Assembly (NCBI GenBank): GCA_937892095.1 | Contig: CALAVC010000029.1 | Span: 1 to 6,548, forward strand | DNA length: 6,548 nucleotides | Reading direction: 5' to 3' | Origin: an uncultured Bacteroidales bacterium | GTDB taxonomy: Bacteria; Bacteroidota; Bacteroidia; Bacteroidales; Marinilabiliaceae | In this document: one piece after another, positions 1 to 6,500 of the stretch | How positions within the stretch are numbered: position 1 is the stretch's first letter | How the letters are laid out: each line of letters opens with the position of its first letter | Made by a program: the position numbers and the translations under genes | The notes under the pieces: model-generated | What the model saw: the letters and a program-made list of their open reading frames with translations, nothing else | Told to the model about the DNA's origin: nothing | Database searches by the model: none

Positions 1-1580
1 ATCTCCTTGTCCACGTCGATACGCGGGAAAATCGCCTCGCCGCGCTTGACGGTCACATCGAGCGGCAGTACGCCGAACTTGTCCGCGTTCTCATATGTCG
101 CATATTCTGCCGCGCCGATCTGCTCAAAGACCTTCGGCATCGTGGTCGGCATGAAAGCGGACAGCAGGGTGGCGGCGATACGGATGGTATCGAGCAGGTT
201 GTACAGCACGGTCGCGAGGCGCGCCTTTTTGCTCTCATCCTTGCCTAAGATCCACGGGGTGGTCTCGTCGATATATTTGTTCGCGCGGGAGATGACCTTG
301 AAGATCTCCTCGAGCGCCAGATTCAGTCGGGTATTCTCTACATGATCGTCGACCTTCGCTTTCAGCGCGGTAGCGGTCGCGATCAGGTCGGCGTCAAAGT
401 CGCCCTCTTCCCTGTCGGTCGGGAGCGTGCCGCCGAAGTACTTGTCGATCATCGCGACGGTACGGCTGACGAGATTGCCCAGACCGTTGGCGAGATCGGT
501 GTTGATACGGTTGATCATGATCTCGTTCGAGAACGAGCTGTCCGCGCCCAGCGCCATCTCGCGCATGATATGGTAGCGGATCGCGTCTACGCCGTAGCGC
601 TCGCCGAGGATGAACGGATCGACAACGTTGCCGAGGGATTTTGACATCTTCTGACCGTTGAAGGTGATCCAGCCGTGTACCGCGAGGTGCTGCGGCAGGG
701 GCTGCTCAAGAGCCATCAGCATAGCGGGCCAGATGATCGCGTGGAAACGCATGATGTCCTTGGCGACCATGTGGACGTCGGCGGGCCAGTATTTTTTATA
801 GTCGTCATACGCGCCGTTCTCGTATCCCAGCGCGGTGATGTAGTTCGAGAGCGCGTCGATCCAGACGTAGACGACATGCTTGGTATCAAAGGTCACGGGG
901 ATGCCCCAGCTGAACGAGGTACGCGATACACACAGATCCTCGAGCCCGTAGGTCTTGTTGCCGTTTTCATCGACAGAGGGCTGTAAGAAGTTGTTGACCA
1001 GCTCCGTCGCTCTGGTGCGCGGACGCAGATAGTCGGTCTCGGTGAGCAGCTTCTCGATCCGCTCGGCAAAGGGAGTCATCTTGAAGAAGTAGGCTTCTTC
1101 CTTTGCTTCGATGACCTCGCGTCCGCAGTCGGGGCATTTACCGTCGACCAGCTGGGATTCTGTCCAGAAGCTCTCGCACGGAGTGCAGTACTTGCCCGCG
1201 TACTCGCCCTTGTAGATATAGCCGCGGTCATACAGCTCCTTGAAGATCTTCTGCACGCTCTCGACATGGTAATCGTCGGTGGTGCGGATATAGCGGTCAT
1301 AGCTGATGTTCATATACTCCCACAGCTTCTTGAAGACCGCGACGATCTCGTCGACATACTGCTTGGGGGTGATACCGCGTTCCTTCGCCTTTTCCTCTAT
1401 CTTCTGACCGTGTTCGTCGGTACCGGTCAGGAACATCACATCGTAGCCCTGCATCCTCTTGTAACGTGCGATACTGTCGCACGCGACGGTGGTATAGGTA
1501 TGCCCGATATGGGGGTTGCCCGAGGGATAGTAGATCGGGGTGGTGATGTAAAATGTCTTTTTGTCACACGCTTTGCACAT
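1..1580 (-). CDS. metG: methionyl-tRNA synthetase, C-terminus off the window
   Basis: This cytoplasmic class Ia aminoacyl-tRNA synthetase charges elongator and initiator tRNA-Met with methionine using ATP. I translated the minus frame from ATG at 1580 to the window edge; 526 residues are open without a stop. The Rossmann-fold signature HIGH is at residues 24-27 and KMSKS at 311-315. The connective-peptide zinc knuckle is complete, with CTPC at 132-135 and CPDC at 149-152. The conserved WIDAL segment starts at W240. The anticodon-binding helix motif NKYIDETTPW ends at W443, the tryptophan family members use to read CAU. The visible part ends in the linker after the anticodon-binding domain. 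Many Firmicutes enzymes continue for about 120 residues with a Trbp111-like tRNA-binding domain, which would lie outside the window. The start is supported by AGGAG nine bases upstream. Codon use favours GCG, ATC and CGT/CGC, unlike the genes right of about 1900. Identification is very secure. Confidence 0.98.
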   Translation of the reverse strand, partial: MCKACDKKTFYITTPIYYPSGNPHIGHTYTTVACDSIARYKRMQGYDVMFLTGTDEHGQKIEEKAKERGITPKQYVDEIVAVFKKLWEYMNISYDRYIRTTDDYHVESVQKIFKELYDRGYIYKGEYAGKYCTPCESFWTESQLVDGKCPDCGREVIEAKEEAYFFKMTPFAERIEKLLTETDYLRPRTRATELVNNFLQPSVDENGNKTYGLEDLCVSRTSFSWGIPVTFDTKHVVYVWIDALSNYITALGYENGAYDDYKKYWPADVHMVAKDIMRFHAIIWPAMLMALEQPLPQHLAVHGWITFNGQKMSKSLGNVVDPFILGERYGVDAIRYHIMREMALGADSSFSNEIMINRINTDLANGLGNLVSRTVAMIDKYFGGTLPTDREEGDFDADLIATATALKAKVDDHVENTRLNLALEEIFKVISRANKYIDETTPWILGKDESKKARLATVLYNLLDTIRIAATLLSAFMPTTMPKVFEQIGAAEYATYENADKFGVLPLDVTVKRGEAIFPRIDVDKE

Positions 1581-1589
1581 GGGTGTTCA

Positions 1590-1594
1590 CTCCT
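1590..1594 (-). promoter_or_regulatory. ribosome binding site of metG
   Basis: Read on the minus strand this is AGGAG, followed by a 9-base spacer to the ATG at 1580. It decides the metG start and shows a host that uses Shine-Dalgarno initiation. Confidence 0.85.
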
Positions 1595-1636
1595 GTAAAA
1601 GCCGACCGCAGTCAGCAAAAATTTCCATACACAGTT

Positions 1637-1665
1637 AGTATAAACCATTTTATATAAAAATGCAA
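1637..1665 (-). promoter_or_regulatory. possible metG promoter
   Basis: On the minus strand TATACT (1642-1637) is a five-of-six match to the -10 element. It is preceded at 17 bases by TTGCAT (1665-1660), which matches only the first three bases of the -35 consensus. The surrounding tract is AT-rich and upstream of metG in the right direction, leaving a leader of about 50 bases. The -35 is weak, so this is tentative. No T-box-like structure fits in so short a leader. Confidence 0.4.
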
Positions 1666-1672
1666 TATCGAT

Positions 1673-1700
1673 TCGCCTTTCCGTTCCCCCCAAAAGGCGA
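1673..1700. repeat. 8-bp inverted repeat between divergent genes
   Basis: TCGCCTTT (1673-1680) and its exact complement AAAGGCGA (1693-1700) flank a 12-base loop containing a C-run. It lies midway between the metG promoter region and the strong plus-strand promoter. No uridine tract follows directly on either strand, so it is not a good intrinsic terminator. It could be an operator or simply a remnant hairpin; its role is unknown. Confidence 0.4.
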
Positions 1701-1726
1701 CATATCGTTACAAAACCGCAATATAA

Positions 1727-1755
1727 TTGACATCATCGGGAATAATTGCTATAAT
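1727..1755 (+). promoter_or_regulatory. consensus sigma-70/sigma-A promoter with extended -10
   Basis: A perfect TTGACA (-35, 1727-1732) is separated by exactly 17 bases from a perfect TATAAT (-10, 1750-1755), and TG at 1747-1748 adds an extended -10 element. Transcription should start near 1762, giving a leader of about 32 bases before the ATG at 1794. This vegetative promoter architecture is typical of Firmicutes and unlike Bacteroidetes promoters. That fits the view that this flank and the phage genes to the right come from different organisms. Confidence 0.88.
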
Positions 1756-1764
1756 TTATGAGAT

Positions 1765-1778
1765 AAGGATAAATCCTT
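1765..1778 (+). other. small leader hairpin upstream of the RBS
   Basis: AAGGAT (1765-1770) and ATCCTT (1773-1778) form a perfect 6-bp inverted repeat with a 2-base loop, which would need to open slightly to fold. AATCCT (1772-1777) is also complementary to AGGATT (1786-1791), which overlaps the Shine-Dalgarno, so two mutually exclusive pairings are possible. Any regulatory meaning is speculative. Confidence 0.25.
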
Positions 1779-1780
1779 GT

Positions 1781-1788
1781 AAAGGAGG
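1781..1788 (+). promoter_or_regulatory. strong ribosome binding site for the ORF at 1794
   Basis: AAAGGAGG is a near-perfect anti-Shine-Dalgarno match, 5 bases from the ATG at 1794. It fixes the start of the upstream gene fragment. It contrasts with the A-rich leader lacking Shine-Dalgarno before the next phage gene at 3094. Confidence 0.85.
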
Positions 1789-1793
1789 ATTCT

Positions 1794-1901
1794 ATGGCAA
1801 AGACAAGAAAGACGTTCAACCTCTTCGCGATCAGCGAAGCGCGTAACGTCATCTTCGGTATCGCGACGCTGTGGATCGGTCTGTTCCACTCCGAATACCT
1901 G
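1794..1901 (+). pseudogene. 5' fragment of a membrane protein gene, acyltransferase-like
   Basis: These first ~36 codons belong with the left flank. They have the consensus promoter and strong Shine-Dalgarno, and use GCG for alanine and only ATC for isoleucine, as metG does. The peptide has a lysine/arginine-rich start and then a hydrophobic stretch at residues 19-31 ending in Phe-His. This resembles the RN-x-(hydrophobic)-LFH start of acyltransferase-3-type integral membrane proteins, which modify sugars or cell-surface polymers. The remainder of that gene is missing because the sequence switches to terminase between about 1884 and 1905. The family name is inferred from a short stretch and could be wrong; the change of identity is better supported. 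Confidence 0.5.
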
Positions 1902-3038
1902 GCGGCTAAAAACGGCAAGTCACAGTTCGAAGCTCTCTTTGTGGCATGGTATGAGATAGAGCAGTATATGCTTGACTTCGACAATGACACCGAGCGTGAG
2001 AAGTTTGCCAAGTGGCTGCTCGACAACAAGGACAACGACTATGCCGCTTCCGACCGTGAGGAAAGCGGACAATATCTCTACCGTCTGTGGACGTTGGGTG
2101 CACCACTGGAAGCTATCAACTGGTATATCGCCGAGCGGCGCAAATACACCGAACACGGCGACATGGCGTCGGAGTATCCTTCCAACGACATCGAAGCTTT
2201 CACGTTCTCAGGACGAAGGGTGTTCCCCGACGAGGACATAGAGCAGTTCCGTGCTGCTTGCCGATTGCCGAAATATACTGGAGAGGTCTATGGCAAGGAC
2301 GACACAGGCACCGACGCTCTCGAAAACCTGCGCTTCAAACGTGAGAAAACTGGTCGCCTGTTCATGTGGGAGGACGTAGAACCTGACGAGGACGAGATAG
2401 TAACCGAACGTTACCTTGTTGTCGTCGATGTGTGTAAGGGTATGTCAGCAAAAGCCGACTGGTCAGTGATAACTGTCTTCGACCGTCTGTGGATGATGGA
2501 AGGCGAGGGACCAACTGTCGTGGCTCAATGGCGAGGACATATCGACATGGATGTGCTCGCCTGGAAGTCGGCACAGATAGCAAAATATTATAACGATGCG
2601 CTCCTGGTTATCGAGAGCAACACGCTTGAAACTAACAACACTAAAGGTGAAGCAGAGTTTATCCTCAGCCTTATTCGTGACGTGTACGATAACCTCTATG
2701 CGCGCAAACAAAGCCCCGAAGACATCAAGGAGGGCAAGCCTCGCAAGTATGGCTACCACACCAACGTTTCTACAAAGAAGTCTATTATCCACAACCTGAA
2801 AGGCATTCTGCGTGACCACCTATATACCGAGCGTGACGAGGGATGCCTCGACGAATACGCTACCTACATCGAGAATGAGGGTCGATATGAAGCTCCCGAA
2901 GGTTATCACGACGACCGCATTATGACTCGTGCAATAGGCATGCAAATCTGCTTCCGTGAAATGGACGTGCCACGCATCATCCGTCGCAATGAGCAGTTTG
3001 TGAAAAGGCGTGAGGTGGTTTCCGAAGCATCAATGTAA
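1794..3038 (+). CDS. apparent fusion ORF: foreign N-terminus joined to terminase large subunit C-terminal part
   Basis: The 414-codon reading frame appears to combine two genes. Residues 1 to about 31-36 read as a basic cytoplasmic start followed by one hydrophobic helix (VIFGIATLWIGLF), as at the start of acyltransferase-3-type membrane enzymes. From about residue 31 onward it reads as the end of the ATPase domain plus the nuclease domain of a phage terminase large subunit, the motor that cuts and packages phage DNA. Nuclease-fold features are a beta strand ending in an acidic residue (YLVVVDV, D212), a following AKADWS with D222, IESN with E274, and HDDRIMTRA with D373/D374; these are the usual metal-binding acidic positions. 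Terminase large subunits usually run 450-600 residues with an N-terminal Walker A/B ATPase, which is absent here. Codons such as ATA appear only after the join. The intact ORF is therefore probably an assembly chimera, less likely a real recombination product. The terminase assignment rests on motif pattern and context. Confidence 0.75.
   Translation: MAKTRKTFNLFAISEARNVIFGIATLWIGLFHSEYLAAKNGKSQFEALFVAWYEIEQYMLDFDNDTEREKFAKWLLDNKDNDYAASDREESGQYLYRLWTLGAPLEAINWYIAERRKYTEHGDMASEYPSNDIEAFTFSGRRVFPDEDIEQFRAACRLPKYTGEVYGKDDTGTDALENLRFKREKTGRLFMWEDVEPDEDEIVTERYLVVVDVCKGMSAKADWSVITVFDRLWMMEGEGPTVVAQWRGHIDMDVLAWKSAQIAKYYNDALLVIESNTLETNNTKGEAEFILSLIRDVYDNLYARKQSPEDIKEGKPRKYGYHTNVSTKKSIIHNLKGILRDHLYTERDEGCLDEYATYIENEGRYEAPEGYHDDRIMTRAIGMQICFREMDVPRIIRRNEQFVKRREVVSEASM
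1884..3038 (+). CDS. terminase large subunit, 5'-truncated (phage DNA packaging nuclease)
   Basis: This is the part of the fused frame I assign to the phage. It opens with FHSEYLAAKNGKSQ, matching the segment after the motor motif III in terminases, where a serine/threonine-rich strand is normally followed by an asn-phe-phe-type turn. It continues through FVAWYEIEQY, the LGAPLEAINWYI segment and EYPSNDIEAF to a complete RNase H-like nuclease domain (about residues 205-385) and a basic C-terminal tail. Roughly 200-250 residues carrying Walker A and Walker B are missing upstream. GKS at residues 41-43 is not a P-loop because the preceding glycine is absent. The gene is followed 55 bases later by a small phage gene on the same strand, probably co-transcribed. 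Confidence is good for terminase, lower for the exact left boundary. Confidence 0.7.
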   Translation, partial: FHSEYLAAKNGKSQFEALFVAWYEIEQYMLDFDNDTEREKFAKWLLDNKDNDYAASDREESGQYLYRLWTLGAPLEAINWYIAERRKYTEHGDMASEYPSNDIEAFTFSGRRVFPDEDIEQFRAACRLPKYTGEVYGKDDTGTDALENLRFKREKTGRLFMWEDVEPDEDEIVTERYLVVVDVCKGMSAKADWSVITVFDRLWMMEGEGPTVVAQWRGHIDMDVLAWKSAQIAKYYNDALLVIESNTLETNNTKGEAEFILSLIRDVYDNLYARKQSPEDIKEGKPRKYGYHTNVSTKKSIIHNLKGILRDHLYTERDEGCLDEYATYIENEGRYEAPEGYHDDRIMTRAIGMQICFREMDVPRIIRRNEQFVKRREVVSEASM

Positions 3039-3093
3039 GTATTAACCGCATTTTGCGCAGCCCATTGTGCATTATGCATTATGAATTATTAAA
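3039..3093 (+). promoter_or_regulatory. AT-rich phage intergenic spacer without Shine-Dalgarno
   Basis: The 55 bases between the terminase stop and the next ATG contain the repeat CATTATGCATTA-TGAATTAT (3070-3089), then an A/T-rich ATTATTAAA directly before the start. No GGAGG-like element is present. This fits Bacteroidetes-type initiation, which relies on A-rich leaders, and sets these genes apart from the left flank. No clear Bacteroidetes -33/-7 promoter was recognised. Confidence 0.4.
3070..3089. repeat. direct repeat copy 1 (CATTATGCATTATGAATTAT)
   Basis: This 20-base element recurs at 3509-3529 with one inserted C. It contains the palindrome ATGCAT and tandem ATTATG units. AT-rich elements of this style are common between genes in Bacteroidales genomes, from memory. 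The two copies bracket the small gene at 3094-3441, and their function is unknown. Confidence 0.6.
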
Positions 3094-3441
3094 ATGAACT
3101 TCTTTCAAAAACTAAAAGCTGGCCTCATGTATCGTGAGGCTGTACGCAAAGCCGACCGTGCTCATGACGAGGACGGCAACCGCTATTATGTCCTCCCATC
3201 AGCCGAGGGCAAGTTGTTAATCACCGACCGCAAGAACTTCCGCATCCTCAAACGCAAGCACTACATCAGTGGCAAGGCTACTGTTCAAGACCTGCTCAAC
3301 GAGTGCTTCTACCACACACCTTATCGAAACGGCGACTTGGCAATAGACCCTTTCGTGCGTGAAGTAAAAAAACAGCAGTACTTCTCTTGGAGAGAAGCAC
3401 TACTGAAACTCAAAAAATCTAAGAAGAAAACAAAAAAGTAA
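3094..3441 (+). CDS. small basic phage protein of unknown function
   Basis: The ORF encodes 115 residues, beginning with an amphipathic basic segment (MNFFQKLKAGLMYREAVRKA). A central core follows (about residues 28-60: RYYVLPSAEGKLLITDRKNF and a basic RILKRKHYI) that looks like a small beta-rich fold. The tail, residues 104-115, is almost entirely lysine. There is no signal peptide, membrane segment or cysteine pair. It lies 55 bases after the terminase gene on the same strand, so a role in packaging or head assembly, or binding DNA or another virion protein through the charged ends, is plausible but inferred. Proteins of this size next to terminases in Bacteroidales prophages are usually left as hypothetical. 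The start has no Shine-Dalgarno, but the continuous hydrophobic-basic N-terminus supports the ATG at 3094. Confidence 0.75.
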   Translation: MNFFQKLKAGLMYREAVRKADRAHDEDGNRYYVLPSAEGKLLITDRKNFRILKRKHYISGKATVQDLLNECFYHTPYRNGDLAIDPFVREVKKQQYFSWREALLKLKKSKKKTKK

Positions 3442-3490
3442 CAACAACTAAATTCAGTCAAGATAAGGAGTGTGGGTGTTTTATGTATTG

Positions 3491-3506
3491 CGCCACAGGC
3501 GTGGCG
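3491..3506. terminator. GC-rich hairpin between convergent genes, possible terminator
   Basis: CGCCAC (3491-3496) pairs perfectly with GTGGCG (3501-3506) around the four-base loop AGGC. It sits in the 76-base gap between the stop of the small plus-strand gene (3441) and the stop of the giant minus-strand gene (3518), where a bidirectional terminator is expected. There is no clean uridine run: the plus side continues TTCATTATG and the minus side CAATACATAAAA. Termination is therefore a positional inference. Confidence 0.45.
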
Positions 3507-3508
3507 TT

Positions 3509-3529
3509 CATTATGCATTACTGAATTAT
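3509..3529. repeat. direct repeat copy 2 (CATTATGCATTACTGAATTAT)
   Basis: This matches the element at 3070-3089 except for one extra C. It overlaps the last three codons and TAA stop of the giant minus-strand gene, so the C-terminal Ile-Ile-Gln is encoded within the repeat. Sharing the element in both gaps argues that the terminase side and the giant gene come from the same or closely related genome. Confidence 0.6.
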
Positions 3530-6500
3530 CCCATACTCCTGTAGTATCTCTTTGCGACGTGCACGCAACTTCTCCATGATAGCCTTGTCTTCCTCGGCAC
3601 TGCCCTCGCCAAGTCCGTTGATGTCAATGGTCTTGGTGTGCTTGCCACGCTTTATCTCGGTAAGCTCTTTCTTGGCTTTCATGAGCTCTTTATAAGTGTC
3701 CTCATCGCTGCGGTTCTTTGCTTGCTGTATCATCGTCTCGAGCATGGTGTCTTCGGCAAGGTCTTCCCATATCTGATTGCTTTGATACTTCAAGTAGGCA
3801 CGTTTGGTCTCTGGCTTCAAGTTGCTGCCAGGTGTAGCCCACGGCGTGCTCTGCACGTTGATGTCGTGCCGCTTGGCGTAAACCTTCCCCACCGCCTTTC
3901 TGCGCTCGCTGTCGTTGGGGTTCTCAAAGTTCCAACCAAGCTGCTCGTCGTCCATCTTCATCATGCGCTCTCGCATGTCGTCAAGGAAACGCTTGCGGTA
4001 TTTCTCGAATATCATGTCATCGTCATCGCTGTGGGCGATATAGCTCAACGGGTCATTCTTGCGTCTCTTGTACTTGGCGTAGCGGTCGGCCATCTCCATA
4101 GCGTTGAGCTTCTGTGCGTCTTTGGCTGTCATGCCAAGTTCGTCAATATAAACCTTGTCGGTCTGACTCTGTGGCACCTGCATAACGCGCATCCAGCACA
4201 GCAACGCCTCTTTCGATGTCTCGGGGTCGCCGTCGCAATAGTCAACTATGGCTGTCAACCCGTCAGTGAAAGTCTCGGGCTTGAAACCGAGATTGGCTTG
4301 TATAGCAAGGCTTAGCACATCCCACATGGCTTTCTGCTCATCGAAGCGCACATCACGCAGGAAATTGTCGGTCTCAGCTTCCATCGGCGTGGTGAACCAG
4401 CTCCAGTTCACAAAGTCCTGTAAGGCCTTTTCAGCTCCGTCTTCGTCAGAAGCATACTTCAACAACAGGCCGCCTTTCTCACTGATGGTGTTGCCGCCAG
4501 TAAAGCCTTCAAGAGGGGAGAACCACAGGCGACGTGTGCCGTCTTTGATGATTTCCTCTTTCTTCTCGTCGTCTTCGCCAAAGAGCAGGTACCAGCCGCT
4601 ACCTCCAACTACAGTCCATAGGAAGCTCAACAGATAGCAATAGTTGAATATATCAAACAAAGAATGTGAGCCGCCAAAACGGTATAGCCTGCGTGCGGCT
4701 TTCCTTGCATTGTCTTCTGGAATACCCTCACGCTCCATCTTCTTGGCTTCGGCTTCTATAAAGTCTGACTTGTAGCCTGGCCTCAGGCGTTTCTTTAACT
4801 CTCGGAGTCCTGTAGTCATCTTACGGCCGTAGCTGAATGGCGAGTTTCTAAAGATAGTGAGCATGTTGTTCAAGAAGGTGCGGTCAACTTGCATCTCACT
4901 CACGAAACCACTCTCGCTACTCTGCTGGCTGCCGTTGTAGCTGATAGCAGCATCTTGCAAAGCCTTGCGCTCAGCCTGCTCGTCGGTGTAACCAATATTC
5001 TTGTAGCGGCGTTTCTTGGTCTCATAAACAGCCTTTGCACCACTCGCAACGGTGACTGCATCGACAAAGGCATTTGCCAACATGCCACCTCGATTAATAT
5101 ACTTCATATACTTGTTGCGCCACAGCTTCCAGTCCATATCAGTATCCATCAACCTTGTATCGCCAACTTGGCGGCTTTGCCATCTCTTTGAGAAGCCAGG
5201 CAAGTTCTCCATAGCCCACTTCCAGGCGACAAAGTTGCCCACTGGGTTGGTCTGGTAAAGCAACAACTGGTCTGCGCTTGCGTCACTCCAGAACGCTGGC
5301 AAGGACAACAACTGCTTTAATGCGGTGTTGAACCTAAAGGCAATGGCACCACCTGTAAAGCCCTTGTTGATGTTTAGGGTTATCTTGTCAAGCTTCGACT
5401 TGGCGTTGCCCTCATATACGCCTGCCACAATAGCACAGCAGTTATCGAAGGCTCGCCACAGGTCTTTGCCAGCACCAAACTCAAAGCTGTTCATGTTCAT
5501 TACCCTGTTCTTGAAACGCTTGTAGTTGCGCAAAGTGTTGAGGTCGCGGTTAAACTCTGCCCACGCTGCAAAGTGCTCCATGTCGTCAAGGTGTTTCAGC
5601 AGGTGGTCAAAGAAGTCGGTGTGAATGTCCAGGGCGGCTGCCGTGCGCACACGCTTGATAATGCTGCCTGTGATTGTGCTGGCGTTGGCACTGCTCATGT
5701 CGCGCTCGGTAACATCGGTGGGTTTCTCCACGTCACGGCTGTTGCGCACAATGGGGAAGTAGTTTTCTATCGCCGCCATCGGTGCGCCAAACATGCGCTC
5801 GTGAACCTCGTTGTAATATTCTCTGCGCTTGGGCAAGAAGTCACTGACTACCCAGTCGGCAAGCTCTATAAATTTTGGATTGAGCTGACCTTTTAGTGTC
5901 TCCATGTCTTCCTCACTGATACCCATTCGGCGCAAACCTGCCTCTGCGTCTTTCTGCTTGCTCCACACATACAGGCTCAATGCCTCGCCTTGCGACAAGC
6001 TCTCACGCACTCGCTCGCCATTGTCCCAATACTCAACTGGTATGCCTGGATGCTTCTTGTTGCGCTCTACCTTATAGAGGTCGCTCCAACGTTTGGCTTT
6101 CTTGCCAAACAGCTCATTCACCTTTGCGTCAAGTTCCTCATGGGCGGCACGCTTGCTGCGCCACTCTTTGTCGATGCAATCTATCATACCACGCACATAG
6201 CGGTCAAACAGGTATCCCTCGCCATTATGGAAGCGGCGGCCAAAGTAGCGCATAAACTTCTCAAAGGTTGCCAGTGGCATGAACAAACCTCTAACGAGGT
6301 CATTCTTGGGATTGAAGAGGGGGACAAACTTTTTCTCTTTGGTCTGGCTCTTTGGGTCTATGCCCTGCAAGTCGCTGTTGGCATTGTGGTGGATTTCGTT
6401 AACACGCTTCAACTGCTCGGCACGCCACGCTGCCGCGCGCTCACGGCTCGCTTTCACGTCGCCGGCGACATCGCTCATAAAGTCGCTGTAGGCACTCACA

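Noticed and set aside
1266..1598. 110-codon plus-strand open frame overlapping the start of metG
   Set aside because: Shadow of the metG coding frame, which carries HIGH and the zinc knuckle on the opposite strand; no ribosome binding site.
1884..1898. Phage attachment site or prophage integration at the membrane-protein gene
   Set aside because: Integration joins a phage end near an integrase to the host, not the middle of a terminase gene in frame; no integrase or att repeat is visible.
1905..1922. AAKNGKS in the fused ORF as a Walker A P-loop
   Set aside because: The required glycine four residues before GKS is absent (leucine there) and no hydrophobic beta strand precedes it in the usual position. 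In context it is the post-motor loop of the terminase.
3070..3529. CRISPR-like repeat
   Set aside because: Only two imperfect copies about 440 bases apart with a gene between them; no regular spacers.
3638..4315. 225-codon plus-strand open frame rich in Leu/Val/His
   Set aside because: It is antisense to the giant minus-strand gene, whose frame is continuous and protein-like; the antisense composition is the usual mirror of Asp/Glu/Lys-rich coding.
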